In this document: one piece after another, positions 15,163 through 24,338 of the stretch | Layout of the letters: each line of letters starts with the position of its first letter | Position numbering within the stretch: position 1 is the first letter of the stretch | Source: a bacterium | GTDB taxonomy: Bacteria > Actinomycetota > Acidimicrobiia > Acidimicrobiales > Bin134 | NCBI GenBank assembly: GCA_026705465.1 | Contig: JAPPAP010000033.1 | Span: 90,108-154,107 of the forward strand | Direction: 5' to 3' | Length of the DNA stretch: 64,000 nucleotides | The notes under the pieces: generated by a model | The model's input: the letters and a program-made list of their open reading frames with translations, nothing else | Told to the model about the DNA's origin: nothing | Databases searched by the model: none | Translations under genes and position numbers: made by a program

Positions 15163-16242
15163 ATGAGCAAAGGGATCCGGGCGATGGTTCAGGTAGGGCC
15201 GGAGCAGTTGGAGTTGCAGGAATTCGCGCGGCCACAGGTGGGCGAGGACGATGCCCTGCTACGGATCGAGGCATGCGGGATTTGCGGCACCGACGTTGAG
15301 ACCTATTCCGGCAGTTCGCTCATGAACTATCCGGTGATTCCCGGCCACGAGCCGGTGGGAATCATCGAAGAGATGGGCGAACGTTACGCAGCCCGGTGGG
15401 GCTTGAAGCCCGGCGACCGGGTGGTGGCCGAAGCCGCCTACGGGTGCGGACGCTGTCTGGCCTGCCTCGACCAGCAAATGTGCCGGGTGGCACCGGGCAA
15501 CCACGGTTTCACCCCCGCGGGGCGAGCGCCAGCGCTGTGGGGCGGGTACGCCGAGATGATGTATCTGGCCCCGGGATCGGTCCCCCACAAGATCGACAAT
15601 TCGATCCCGCCTCGTATTGCTGCGCTGTACAACCCGCTGGGGGCGGGGTTCGCCTGGGCGGTGTCGGCCCCCGGCCTGCGCTACGGCGACACCGTCGCCG
15701 TGCTCGGTCCCGGCCAGCGGGGCCTGGCCTGCGTGATCGCAGCTGCGGCCGCGGGAGCGTCGGCGATTTTCGTGACCGGCTTGGGGTCGCAGGATGCCCA
15801 CAAGCTGGCCTTGGCCGCCGACTTCGGAGCCGATGTGATCATCGATGTGGAGTCGGAAGACGCGGTGGAGCGAGTGCTGGCCGAAACCAACGGCCGGGGA
15901 ACCGACATTGTGGTGGACACCACCCCGCACGCTACCCAGCCGGTGGTGGATGCGGTGTCTATGGCCTGCCTCGGAGGCACCATTGTCTTGGCCGGCCTGA
16001 AAGGCCAGGGTGTGGACGGCTTTCCGTCCGACGCCGTGGCCATGCGGTACCAAACCGTCGTCGGGGTGCGCACGGTGGACTTCCACAGCTATCGCCAGGC
16101 GGTGCGGCTCATCGAGTCGGGATCATTGCCGGTGGAGCGCCTCCACACCCACCATTTCCCATTGGAACAGGCCGCCGATGCCGTGCAGACCCTGGTCCAA
16201 GCAGGCATTCACAAAGCCGTCTCCATTACCGTTGAGCCCTAG
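15163..16242 (+). CDS. Zinc-dependent alcohol dehydrogenase (MDR family)
   Basis: A 359-residue medium-chain dehydrogenase. Catalytic zinc ligands are Cys41 (GICGTD) and His62-Glu63 (GHEP). Structural zinc Cys are 95, 98, 101 and 107, with the last spacing x5 rather than the common x7. The coenzyme domain has VLGPGQRGLACVIAAAAAGAS, the GxGxxG-like loop, and TNGRGTDIVVDTT. It oxidises an alcohol or polyol with NAD(P). Start ATG 15163 is supported by the -10 at 7 nt. The amidohydrolase follows after 27 bp with its own GGAG site, probably in the same transcript. Confidence 0.9.
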   Translation: MSKGIRAMVQVGPEQLELQEFARPQVGEDDALLRIEACGICGTDVETYSGSSLMNYPVIPGHEPVGIIEEMGERYAARWGLKPGDRVVAEAAYGCGRCLACLDQQMCRVAPGNHGFTPAGRAPALWGGYAEMMYLAPGSVPHKIDNSIPPRIAALYNPLGAGFAWAVSAPGLRYGDTVAVLGPGQRGLACVIAAAAAGASAIFVTGLGSQDAHKLALAADFGADVIIDVESEDAVERVLAETNGRGTDIVVDTTPHATQPVVDAVSMACLGGTIVLAGLKGQGVDGFPSDAVAMRYQTVVGVRTVDFHSYRQAVRLIESGSLPVERLHTHHFPLEQAADAVQTLVQAGIHKAVSITVEP

Positions 16243-16269
16243 AGACTCTTCCAAACCCGGAGTATTGCT

Positions 16270-17553
16270 GTGAACCCCGACGAACTCATTTTGATCAGCG
16301 TTGACGACCACATCGCCGAACCGGCCAACATGTTCGAAGCCCACGTGCCTGAGAAATACAAGGAGCACGCCCCCAAGGTGGTCACCGACGAGAACGGGCG
16401 AGAGCAGTGGTACTACGGCAAGCTGCCGGGACGGAACCTGGGATTGAATGCGGTGGCCGGCAAGCCCCGGGAGCACTACAACATCGATGCCAGCCGCTAC
16501 GACGAAATGCGACCCGGCTGCTACGACGTGCACGAGCGGGTGCGGGACATGAACGCCGGCGGGCAGTTGGCCGGGCTGAACTTCCCCAACTGGACCGGAT
16601 TCTCCGGCCAAGTGCTCAACGAGGGGCCCGATCCCGACCTCAACGACATAATGATCAAGGCCTACAACGACTGGCACATAGACGAGTGGGTCGGCGCCTA
16701 CCCCGATCGGTTCATCCCCTGTGGCATCCTGCCGCTGTTCGACATCGACCGCGCCGTGGCCGAGGTGAAGCGCCTCGCCGACAAGGGCTGCCATGCGGTG
16801 ACCTTCTCGGAGAATCCCGCGATGCTGGGCATGCCCTCGATCCACTCTGGGGAGTGGGATCCGCTGTTTGCGGCGTGCAGCGACCTGAACACCGTGCTGT
16901 GCTGCCACTTGGGATCGTCATCTCGGGCTGTGGGGGCTTCGCAAGACGCGCCTCCCAGCGTGCCGATGACCCTCTCGTCGGCCCTCACCATTTCCACGCT
17001 GGTGGAGTTGGTGTGGGCCGAGTTCTGGGACCGCTTCCCCGACCTCAAGTTCTCGCTCACCGAGGGCGACATCGGCTGGATCCCCTACTTCATGTGGCGG
17101 TCCGAGCACGTGCAAGACCGCCACTCAGGCTGGACCAGGCACGAATTCGGCATCGACGGCAGCCCTACCGGCGTATTCAAGAAGCACATCCTGTGCTGCT
17201 TCATCAACGACCGCATCGGGGTGAAGCTGTTGGACGAGTTCAACGTGGACAATCTGTGCTGGGAGTCGGACTACCCCCACTCCGACGGCACTTGGCCCCA
17301 GTCCCCCGAGTACGTGGCCAAACTGCTCGGCCACCTGCCCGAGGACATCGTGGCCAAGATCACCCACCAAAACGCCATGCGCCACTACCAATTCGACCCA
17401 TTCGCCCACCGGCCGCCGGAAAAGTGCACCGCCGCCGCGTTGCGGGCCGAGTCTCCCGACGTCGACGTGGTGACCCATGTCGGCCGTCCCGCTGATGAGC
17501 GCGACGCCGAGTTCTGGCACCGAATCCAGACTGGCGGCTGGAAGCGCGAGTAA
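16270..17553 (+). CDS. Amidohydrolase-2 family metal-dependent hydrolase/decarboxylase
   Basis: A 427-residue TIM-barrel enzyme with the metal motif ISVDDHIAEP (His14-x-x-Glu17), CCHLGSSS for the second metal His and the final WESDYPHSDGTWP carrying the conserved Asp. This HxxE subgroup includes 2-amino-3-carboxymuconate decarboxylase-like and 5-carboxyvanillate decarboxylase-like enzymes, so C-C or C-N bond cleavage on a cyclic acid is plausible. It starts at GTG behind CCCGGAG. Related but distinct genes are at 50106, 53775 and 54969. Confidence 0.88.
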   Translation: MNPDELILISVDDHIAEPANMFEAHVPEKYKEHAPKVVTDENGREQWYYGKLPGRNLGLNAVAGKPREHYNIDASRYDEMRPGCYDVHERVRDMNAGGQLAGLNFPNWTGFSGQVLNEGPDPDLNDIMIKAYNDWHIDEWVGAYPDRFIPCGILPLFDIDRAVAEVKRLADKGCHAVTFSENPAMLGMPSIHSGEWDPLFAACSDLNTVLCCHLGSSSRAVGASQDAPPSVPMTLSSALTISTLVELVWAEFWDRFPDLKFSLTEGDIGWIPYFMWRSEHVQDRHSGWTRHEFGIDGSPTGVFKKHILCCFINDRIGVKLLDEFNVDNLCWESDYPHSDGTWPQSPEYVAKLLGHLPEDIVAKITHQNAMRHYQFDPFAHRPPEKCTAAALRAESPDVDVVTHVGRPADERDAEFWHRIQTGGWKRE

Positions 17554-17561
17554 TCGCGCCG

Positions 17562-17990
17562 CTAGCCGCGGCGGTAGTTGGCGATGGTCGCCGCCGCGGC
17601 AAACCGCAGATGGCACTGCAAGCGGATGTACTGGGCGGGCGCGGATCTTGATGAGCGGGCAGCTTGTCGGGCCTTTCGATCGAATACGTCGGCCTCAGCA
17701 CGGATAGCGTCATCGGTGGGCGTGGTGTCGATCCGGTCGGCCAGCTTGCGCAGCCGGTCAACTTGGGTTCGGATGGCCTCTTTCGAGCACTCGCCAGCAT
17801 CGTGGGCGGCCTGAATGGCCTCCCACAATCCTTCGTAAGTGTTGGCAATGTCGTCGAGCGCCTCGGGAGCCAAGCTTTGGGGAAAGGCCTGCAAATTGAG
17901 CTCTGGCGATAGCAGATCAGCCCAAGGTCGCCTCTTCCCGAGAGGATTGAAGAAAAGTCGGCCGATGGCTGTACTCCCTTGGGTGCTCAA
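17562..17990 (-). CDS. Hypothetical protein
   Basis: A 142-residue protein if translation starts at TTG 17990, whose TTGA overlaps the TGA stop of the hemolysin III gene. I do not recognise a family. The centre is helical with alternating charged residues (EGLWEAIQAAHDAGECSKEA, TQVDRLRKLADRI), followed by a basic stretch (RKARQAARSSRS) and an Ala-rich end (CHLRFAAAATIANYRRG). No signal peptide or membrane segment is seen. A second TTG about 36 codons downstream could be the start instead. Coding status rests on frame openness and the coupled position only. Confidence 0.45.
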   Translation of the reverse strand: MSTQGSTAIGRLFFNPLGKRRPWADLLSPELNLQAFPQSLAPEALDDIANTYEGLWEAIQAAHDAGECSKEAIRTQVDRLRKLADRIDTTPTDDAIRAEADVFDRKARQAARSSRSAPAQYIRLQCHLRFAAAATIANYRRG

Positions 17991-18733
17991 GCCAGAGGAA
18001 GGGCGAAAAAGGCGATGGCCACGTAGTGGACCGCTACGGCGGCCACTACCAGTAGATGGAAGACCTCGTGGTAGCCAAACCAGCGCGGCCACGGGTTGGG
18101 ACGCCGGACGGCATAGATGAGGGCACCCAGCGTGTACAAACCACCACCGATGAACAGAAGCGTCGAACCGGCGACCCCCATGCCGCGCCAGACATCTCCG
18201 ATGACCAGTAGCGCGGCCCAGCCGACAACTGGATAGGGGGCGATGAGTACCCATCGGGGTGCGTCGAGCCACGCCACCCGCCCGACGACCCCGAGCAGGG
18301 CTCCGGACCACACCACGCTCAGCACGAGCCGGGCCGAGCTGGGGTCCAGTGCGAAAAAGCCAATCGGGGTATACGTAGCGGCAATGAACAGGAAGATCAT
18401 GGAGTGGTCGAGGCGGCGAATCACCGCCTTGACCCGAGGCGTCCAGTCGAAGCGGTGGTAGGCCGCGCTAACCCCAAAGACACCTATGACCGCGATTGCA
18501 TAGACCGAAACCACCGCCCGGTCGGCACCGCCGGGCCCCAGGGTGATGACAATGGGCGCGAGGGCAATGGCTGCAAGAGTCGCCAGGACGTGGGACCAGC
18601 CCCGGAATACCGGTTTGGGAAGAAGAAGGGGGCCGGCGACCGTCAGACTGCCAACCCTATCCGTGTGAAGTAGAAATGGGCGATAGCCCCTATCAGCCCA
18701 GCTCGGCTGCTTCGTATTCCAACAGACGGCCAA
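17987..18733 (-). CDS. Hemolysin III / YqfA-type (PAQR-fold) membrane protein
   Basis: A seven-helix membrane protein of the HlyIII group: SAAYHRFDW after helix 2, LDHSMIFLFIAATYTP in helix 3 and GYHEVFHLLVVAAVAVHY at the end carry the conserved Ser/His/Asp zinc-site residues. The function of bacterial members is uncertain (membrane homeostasis; hydrolase-like site). The start is unresolved. TTG 18733 gives 248 residues and overlaps the sulfatase end by 41 bp. A CTG at 18646 gives 219 residues, the usual family length, and has TAGGGT 7 nt upstream on the minus strand; no ATG or GTG fits. Confidence 0.8.
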   Translation of the reverse strand: MAVCWNTKQPSWADRGYRPFLLHTDRVGSLTVAGPLLLPKPVFRGWSHVLATLAAIALAPIVITLGPGGADRAVVSVYAIAVIGVFGVSAAYHRFDWTPRVKAVIRRLDHSMIFLFIAATYTPIGFFALDPSSARLVLSVVWSGALLGVVGRVAWLDAPRWVLIAPYPVVGWAALLVIGDVWRGMGVAGSTLLFIGGGLYTLGALIYAVRRPNPWPRWFGYHEVFHLLVVAAVAVHYVAIAFFALPLA

Positions 18734-20183
18734 ACAGGTCCCGCAGCTCCGAGCGCCGGGAGCGGTCGTTGGCCAGGTTCACCAACTCGTGGGGGTCGTC
18801 ATTGAGGGAGTACCACTCGTGGTCGTGGTCGTCGAATTCAGCGTCGGTGTCGAACAGCTTCGGCTCGGGGGCCGGGTTGCCGGTGCGGTCGATGCCGCCG
18901 CCCACGCCGTAGTAGCGGGCGTACTTGGTCTCGCCGTCGAAAAATCCCCGCACCGCGTAGCGGCTGTGGCGGAGCAGCTCCGACTGGGCGCTGTCTTGGC
19001 TGAACAGCACGTAGTCCCGCACCGACGTCGACGGATCGGCCAGCGACGGGGTGAGATCCTTCCCCGACAGGGTGGGTGAGCTGTCGATATCCACCCCGCC
19101 GAGCGCGGCGACGGTAGCGGCCAAGTCCACGTGGGTGGCCAGCGCATCGGTGGACGCTCCCTGCGGGGTGAGCCCAGGGGCCTTGACGATGAGCGGCACT
19201 CCCATGACCTCTTCGTAAACGCAGGGCAGCTTGGCCCGCAGCCCGTGCGAACCACAGGCGTCGCCATGGTCGGAGGTGTAGATGACCACGGTGTCGTCGT
19301 AAGCCCCGATGTCGTCGAGAGCCCCGAGGATCGAGGCGATGCTGTAGTCGAGCAGCTCGTGGAGCCAGGCGTAGTAGTCGAGTTGGCGCAGCCAGGAGTC
19401 GACGTCGTCGAGGGCCATGTGGCCCACCATGTGCTCCCGGTTTCGGACGTGCCGCCAGGCCCGCTGGACCTCGGGCTTGGTGTGGAGGTCGTCGTCGAAA
19501 TTGTCGGGCAGCCGGGTGAAGCGGCGGGGGTAGATCTCCTCCAACGGTGCGAGATCGACCTTGCCGCCCAGCATGTGCTCGTGAAGGAAGTTGAACACGC
19601 CCATCAGGTCGGGGTTGGCCTCCTGAAATGACGGCTGATCGAGCGGGAACCACATCACGTCGTGGGGGTTCACCAGCGCCACGGTCAAGAACCACGGGCC
19701 GACGGAGGGATCAGCACCGTGGGTTCGCAGCCAGTCCACCGCCTGGTCGGCGATCACCGGGTCGAAGTGCCGCCCAGTCCACGGGCCGCCGATGTAGTGG
19801 CGGTCGTCACCCAGCCAGCCGCTGTAGCCGAAGGCCTCCATATCGGGCTGCGGCTCGTGGGTGAGGTGGTATTTGCCCAGGTAGGCCGATTCGTAGCCCA
19901 CGTCTCGCATCAGCCGCCCCACGGTGGGGATGGCCGGGTCGAGCGCGGTGTGGGCCGGGAAGCTCACGTTGTCCACCACACCGTGCTCGGCCAGATAGCT
20001 GCCGGTGTACAGGCTGGCCCGCGACGGCGAGCACGGCGAGGAGTGGGTGTAGTAGCGGTTGAAGTCCAAGCCGTCGCGCCTCAGCCGGTCGTGGGCCGGC
20101 ATGTCCACCACCCCGTCCAGCCAAGGGTTGCGCCGCTCCTCATCGGAAACGATCAGCAAGATGTTGGGTTGCTCTGAGGCCAT
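18693..20183 (-). CDS. Type I sulfatase (arylsulfatase family)
   Basis: A 496-residue sulfatase. The formylglycine signature CSPSRASLYTG (51-61) is perfect, so Cys51 should be converted by a formylglycine-generating enzyme, which is not in the window. The N-terminal NILLIVSDEE carries the first metal acids and YTSDHGDACGSHG the later metal Asp and basic residues. No signal peptide is seen, so it is probably cytoplasmic. It would hydrolyse sulfate esters. ATG 20183 follows the ligase stop by 5 bp; the longer upstream reading overlaps the ligase and lacks family similarity. It is part of the VOC-ligase-sulfatase operon. Confidence 0.9.
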   Translation of the reverse strand: MASEQPNILLIVSDEERRNPWLDGVVDMPAHDRLRRDGLDFNRYYTHSSPCSPSRASLYTGSYLAEHGVVDNVSFPAHTALDPAIPTVGRLMRDVGYESAYLGKYHLTHEPQPDMEAFGYSGWLGDDRHYIGGPWTGRHFDPVIADQAVDWLRTHGADPSVGPWFLTVALVNPHDVMWFPLDQPSFQEANPDLMGVFNFLHEHMLGGKVDLAPLEEIYPRRFTRLPDNFDDDLHTKPEVQRAWRHVRNREHMVGHMALDDVDSWLRQLDYYAWLHELLDYSIASILGALDDIGAYDDTVVIYTSDHGDACGSHGLRAKLPCVYEEVMGVPLIVKAPGLTPQGASTDALATHVDLAATVAALGGVDIDSSPTLSGKDLTPSLADPSTSVRDYVLFSQDSAQSELLRHSRYAVRGFFDGETKYARYYGVGGGIDRTGNPAPEPKLFDTDAEFDDHDHEWYSLNDDPHELVNLANDRSRRSELRDLFGRLLEYEAAELG

Positions 20184-20188
20184 GGCAT

Positions 20189-21697
20189 TTACCCTCCGTA
20201 GGTTTCCCGGAGCTGCTGTTTGAGCACCTTGCCCACCGGGTTGCGGGGCAGCTCGTCGACGATCTCCAGTTGCTCGGGGATCTTCTGGTTCATCAGTCCG
20301 ACTTCCTTGCAGTGCTCGACCATCTCCACGAAACCGAACGACTGCCCGGCCATGGGCGCCACCACCGCGCAGCACCGCTCCCCCGACACCGCATCGGGCA
20401 AGCCGATGACCGCTACATCGGCCACATCGGGATGAGAGAACAGCACGTCCTCCACTTCTTTGGCCGAGATGTTCTCCCCCTTGCGGATGATCACGTCTTT
20501 CTTCCGCCCGACGATGGTCACGAAGCCTTCGCCGTCGATCTCAGCTAGATCGCCGGTGAAGAAGAATCCCTCGTCGTCGAAGCCGGTCTCGTTCAGCGCA
20601 TCGTCCAGATAGCCCCGGCACAGTGTCGGGCCCTTCAGCAGCAGTTCCCCGTCGATCAGCTTCCAGTCGGTGTCGTCCAGAATCCGGCCCTCGGTGGTGG
20701 CCAGCTTGTCGTCGGGATCGTCGAGGAAGCAATAGGTGACGATGGGGCATTCGGTAAGCCCGTAACTGGAGATGATGCCCACGCCGCCCATCTCGTTCTT
20801 GACCTCCATGTGCAACCCTGCCGGTTTGGGGGCGCCTCCGCCGATGGCGGCACGCATCTTGGGAAAGATCGGTTGGTTGGGGGTCTTGCGCTGCTCGGCC
20901 AGGAAAGCGATGAAGAACGGCGTGCCCGAGCCGGCCAGAGTCAGCCCGTGCTCTCGGAAGAACCGGGTGTCGGCTTCGGGGTTGAAGCTCTCCACCATCA
21001 GCATGGGGGTGCCGCACACCAAAGTGGCGATGAGCAGGCTGATGCCCCCGATGTGGGTGAACGGAAAGGCCAGGGGCCATACGTCGTCGGCTTGCAGTTT
21101 GAGGTTCTCCCAGACATGGCGGGCTGCGGCAATCACCGAGTCGTCGCCGTGCATGGCTCCTTTGGGGTCGGCGGTGGTGCCCGAGGTGTAGTAGATCCAC
21201 CGCACCGGGAGCCGGCCATCGTCCCCCAGGGGCGCCTCAAACGGGGCCAAGGTGCTGGGGTCTCCTTCGGGGAGGTCGCCGTCGCATACCAGCACGTCGC
21301 AGTCATCGGTGGCGGCCACCACGGCTTCGGCCATGGCCGGGTAGTCGAATCCCCGCCAGACTGACGGAACCACCAGGAGCCGGGCCCCGGTTTGGCGAAC
21401 CACGAAGCCCACCTCCCGCTCCCGGTAGATGGGGATGATCGGGTTCTGGACTGCCCCTAAGCGGGCCAACGCGGCCGACAAGATGAGCGAGGCCCGGCCG
21501 TTTGGCAGCTGCCACGACACCCGAGCGTCGGCGGCTACTCCCATGGCGGCCAAGCCGGCAGCAGCCCGCTCGGCGGCGTCTCGGAATCCGGCGAAGGTCA
21601 TCACCGTGCCGTCGGGCTCAATGGTGAGCGGCGCGTCGGGAGTGGCGTCGGCCCGCGCTTCTATAGCCTCCCAATAAGTTCTCGGGTTTCCTATCAC
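20189..21697 (-). CDS. Acyl-CoA synthetase (AMP-forming ligase)
   Basis: A 502-residue ANL-superfamily enzyme that adenylates a carboxylic acid and joins it to CoA. Motifs: the phosphate loop YYTSGTTADPKG (169-180), SSYGLTECP, TGDLAEIDGEGFVTIVGRKK with the hinge, and the C-terminal NPVGKVLK with catalytic Lys490. It begins at GTG, 4 bp after the VOC gene, and is followed by the sulfatase. The acid specificity is not readable, but the CoA-based neighbours suggest entry of a sterol-, aromatic- or fatty-acid-like carboxylate. Confidence 0.9.
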   Translation of the reverse strand: MIGNPRTYWEAIEARADATPDAPLTIEPDGTVMTFAGFRDAAERAAAGLAAMGVAADARVSWQLPNGRASLILSAALARLGAVQNPIIPIYREREVGFVVRQTGARLLVVPSVWRGFDYPAMAEAVVAATDDCDVLVCDGDLPEGDPSTLAPFEAPLGDDGRLPVRWIYYTSGTTADPKGAMHGDDSVIAAARHVWENLKLQADDVWPLAFPFTHIGGISLLIATLVCGTPMLMVESFNPEADTRFFREHGLTLAGSGTPFFIAFLAEQRKTPNQPIFPKMRAAIGGGAPKPAGLHMEVKNEMGGVGIISSYGLTECPIVTYCFLDDPDDKLATTEGRILDDTDWKLIDGELLLKGPTLCRGYLDDALNETGFDDEGFFFTGDLAEIDGEGFVTIVGRKKDVIIRKGENISAKEVEDVLFSHPDVADVAVIGLPDAVSGERCCAVVAPMAGQSFGFVEMVEHCKEVGLMNQKIPEQLEIVDELPRNPVGKVLKQQLRETYGG

Positions 21698-21701
21698 CGG
21701 G

Positions 21702-22145
21702 TCAGTCTTCCAGGTCGGTCGTCGGTGTCTGAAAGCCCACCAGCAGTTCCACCAGCTGGCCGGCCGGGGTGCGGATCATCACCGCTACATCCCACAGGCG
21801 GGTGTCGTCCAGCACCTCGCCGCCATGGGCTCTCACCCGCTCGAGAGCCGCATCCATGTTGGGGACATTCAGCGAGAGGTGGGTGAGGCCGGGCTCGTTC
21901 ACCACTCGGGCCGGTCGATCTACCAGCCCGGCGCCGCGGAACTGCAACAGTTCGAGCACAAACTCCCCTTTGCGCAGATACACCGCCCGCAAACCGGGCC
22001 GCTCCAAGCGCAAGAGCTGGCCGGTCGACGCGTCTTCGGCATCCAGCGCCCCGACTCGCTCGAAATCCAGCGCCCCGGTCCAGAAATCAACTTCGGCGTC
22101 TAAGTCGGCCACTGCCAGCCCGACGTGGTTGACCTTCTCGCTCAT
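21702..22145 (-). CDS. VOC (glyoxalase/dioxygenase fold) family protein
   Basis: A 147-residue vicinal-oxygen-chelate protein with two beta-alpha-beta3 modules. The first strand VNHVGLAVADLDAEVDFW has the metal His7; LTHLSLNVPNMDAALERV starts the second module, and MIRTPAGQLVELL closes it with a Glu. It resembles methylmalonyl-CoA epimerase/glyoxalase I-like members. It is first in an operon with the acyl-CoA ligase and sulfatase. The leader has AAGGGGGTG, and the promoter shares a -10 with the divergent P450. Confidence 0.85.
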   Translation of the reverse strand: MSEKVNHVGLAVADLDAEVDFWTGALDFERVGALDAEDASTGQLLRLERPGLRAVYLRKGEFVLELLQFRGAGLVDRPARVVNEPGLTHLSLNVPNMDAALERVRAHGGEVLDDTRLWDVAVMIRTPAGQLVELLVGFQTPTTDLED

Positions 22146-22172
22146 CGAGGCTCACCCCCTTGTCGGCCATGC

Positions 22173-22182
22173 AGCGTAGGCT
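22173..22182. promoter_or_regulatory. Bidirectional promoter sharing one TA between VOC and P450 genes
   Basis: Plus-strand TAGGCT (22177-22182) lies 6 nt before the P450 ATG (leaderless). Minus-strand TACGCT (22173-22178) would give the VOC operon a leader of about 20 nt with an AAGGGGGTG site. They share T22177-A22178. Confidence 0.55.
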
Positions 22183-22188
22183 GCCGCC

Positions 22189-23394
22189 ATGTCGGCTGCC
22201 GAAGCGCCCCATCCCGAGGACTACAACCCGTTCGACCCTGCCCATGTAGACGACCACTTCGCCACGCTGGCTGCCCTACGGGAGTCGGTTCGGGTACACC
22301 AGCCGATGCCCGGCGTGCATTACGTGCCCCGGTACGACGACATCGTGGAGGTGTGCCGCCGTTTCGAGGAATTTGGCCAGGGGGGATTTGAGCCGTTGGA
22401 GGCCGACTCCCGCCCTCCCGAGCTGATTCAACTGGGCGAATCCGACCCGCCCGAGCACACCAAAGTGCGGCGAATCTTGGCCGCTGCGCTGTCGCCGCCC
22501 CGCATGCGGGCCTACGAGCCGATCGTGAACGAGATCTGCGGAGAGATCGTGGATCGTTTCGCCGACCAGGGCCAGGCCGACTTGATTGAGGACCTGGGAG
22601 CGCCGCTGCCCGCCCAGGTCATCGGCCGCTTGGCCGGAATTCCCGTCGGGATGCGAGGGCGACTGCGGCCCTACTCCGACGACTTGATCGGCGCTCGGGC
22701 TCTGCCCGACCCCGATGAGGCCCGTCGCTGCCAGCAGCGAGTGAACAACTTCGACCAAGAGCTGCGAGCGGTGATCGCAGACCGCCAACAGTCAGGCGAA
22801 CGGCCCGACGACCTGATGACCCAGCTCATCGAATACCGGGACGATAACGGCCAACCCCTGCACGACGAGAAGATCCTGGCCACGCTGTCCAAAGACATAG
22901 TCGTCGGCGGCATCGAGACCACCACCCACCTGATTGGCAACCTGTTCTATCTGCTGTTGTCAGAACCGGGCCTGTACGAGCGGGTGCGGGCCGACCGCAG
23001 TCTGGTTCCCCTGGCGGTTGAGGAGACCTTGCGGCATCACAACCCGGTGCAGGTGTTGTTTCGCCGAGCCCGCACCGACGTTGATTTGTTCGGCACTCCA
23101 GTAGCCGCAGGAGAAGTGGTGTGCCTGGGCTACTCGGCGGCGAACCGCGACCCACGGGCATTCGATGATCCCGAGGCGTTCCGACTGGACCGCCCCGACC
23201 CCCGGCGCCACCTCGGCTTCGGTTGGGGTATCCATCTGTGCGTGGGCGCGCCCTTGGCCCGCCTGGAGGCAACGGCCGGCCTCAACGCCGTGCTCGATCG
23301 GATCGCCCACATGGAATTAGCCCCAGGAACCGACTACCAGCGGGTGCTGTTCTTCATGATGCGGGGCCCAACCCGCATGGACGTCGTCTTCTAG
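22189..23394 (+). CDS. Cytochrome P450
   Basis: A soluble 401-residue P450 with canonical motifs: I-helix VVGGIETTTH (G240-G-I-E243-T-T), ExxR E279-T-L-R282 and heme loop FGWGIHLCVG (344-353; Cys351). Its intact acid-Thr pair contrasts with the two other P450s in this window. It ends in a 4-bp stop-to-stop overlap with the TauD-type dioxygenase on the other strand. It may hydroxylate a compound activated by the divergent acyl-CoA ligase operon (inference). Confidence 0.93.
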   Translation: MSAAEAPHPEDYNPFDPAHVDDHFATLAALRESVRVHQPMPGVHYVPRYDDIVEVCRRFEEFGQGGFEPLEADSRPPELIQLGESDPPEHTKVRRILAAALSPPRMRAYEPIVNEICGEIVDRFADQGQADLIEDLGAPLPAQVIGRLAGIPVGMRGRLRPYSDDLIGARALPDPDEARRCQQRVNNFDQELRAVIADRQQSGERPDDLMTQLIEYRDDNGQPLHDEKILATLSKDIVVGGIETTTHLIGNLFYLLLSEPGLYERVRADRSLVPLAVEETLRHHNPVQVLFRRARTDVDLFGTPVAAGEVVCLGYSAANRDPRAFDDPEAFRLDRPDPRRHLGFGWGIHLCVGAPLARLEATAGLNAVLDRIAHMELAPGTDYQRVLFFMMRGPTRMDVVF

Positions 23395-24254
23395 TCGCGG
23401 TCGAGGCCGTAGGCGGCGGCGGAGACTCGCTCGTACTGATAGGGGGCCCACTGGGTGGTGTCGAACGCCGGCTCGGGGTTGTCGCCCAGGATGGTGACCC
23501 GACTGATGGCCCGATTGCCGTCGAAGTCGTTCACCGCGAAGTGCTGGGTGGCCCGATTGTCCCAAATGCCGATTGTTCCCTCGGTCCAGCTGTAGCGGCA
23601 GGTGAAATCGGTCTTGCAGGCGTGGGCGGTGAGCAAGTCCAACAGCGACTCCGACTCGTCCCGGCTGAGCTGGGGGATGCGTCGGGTGAACTGCTTGTTC
23701 ACATACAGCGATGGGCGGCCGGTGCGGGGGTGGCGTCGCACCACCGGGTGCTCAGCCTTGTGGTCGGGCTGGCCGTAGTTGGCGGCCGTATGGATGGCAG
23801 TGAGCCCGTTGATCATCTGCTTCATGGGCTCGGCCAGGGTCTCGTAGGCCTTGTACATGTTGGACCACATGGTGTCGCCGCCCGCCGGGGGCATGACCAT
23901 GGCGTTGAGCACCGAGCAGATGGGCGGAGAGTCTTCAAACGTGCAATCGGTGTGCCACACGTCGGCCACATAGCCCGACTCCCCCTTGAGCACCACGATC
24001 TCAGGATGGTCTTCGTCGAGCTTGGGGATGTAAGGGTGGATCTCCGGCTCGCCGAAGCGAATCGCAAAGGCTCGATGCTCATCCGGGGTCAGGTGCTGGT
24101 CGGGGAAGAACAGCACCAAGTGCTCGTCCAGCATCTCTTGGATGAGGGCGAACTCCTGGTCGGAAACTGAAGCCAGCGACAGCCCCCGAACCTCGGCGCC
24201 CAGCGCCCCCGCTACCCGGCGAACGTCTAGATCAACAGCATCGATGACAGCCAT
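23391..24254 (-). CDS. TauD/TfdA-type Fe(II)/2-oxoglutarate dioxygenase
   Basis: A 287-residue dioxygenase. The iron triad is His101-T-Asp103 (VWHTDCTF) and His238 (TQHFAVND), with Arg248 or Arg252 for 2-oxoglutarate. The typical GGDTMWSNMYKAYETL is present. TauD releases sulfite from taurine, and TfdA cleaves phenoxyacetates; relatives hydroxylate other substrates. A nearby sulfatase makes organosulfur use possible but unproven. TAGGCT lies 6 nt before its ATG. Confidence 0.9.
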   Translation of the reverse strand: MAVIDAVDLDVRRVAGALGAEVRGLSLASVSDQEFALIQEMLDEHLVLFFPDQHLTPDEHRAFAIRFGEPEIHPYIPKLDEDHPEIVVLKGESGYVADVWHTDCTFEDSPPICSVLNAMVMPPAGGDTMWSNMYKAYETLAEPMKQMINGLTAIHTAANYGQPDHKAEHPVVRRHPRTGRPSLYVNKQFTRRIPQLSRDESESLLDLLTAHACKTDFTCRYSWTEGTIGIWDNRATQHFAVNDFDGNRAISRVTILGDNPEPAFDTTQWAPYQYERVSAAAYGLDRD

Positions 24255-24260
24255 GGCCGC

Positions 24261-24266
24261 AGCCTA
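24261..24266 (-). promoter_or_regulatory. -10 element for a leaderless mRNA of the 24254 gene
   Basis: Minus-strand TAGGCT lies 6 nt before the ATG at 24254, with no ribosome binding site between. Confidence 0.6.
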
Positions 24267-24338
24267 CTCTCTGGGTCACCGATTCATTAACGGAGAGAAC
24301 GGCTGCGCTTACGAGTTTCCCTCAGAATTGGCGCGTGG

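Noticed and set aside
20184..20375. Upstream extension of the sulfatase frame
   Set aside because: It runs through the end of the acyl-CoA ligase gene and is Arg/Gly-rich with no sulfatase features. ATG 20183 gives the proper first strand.
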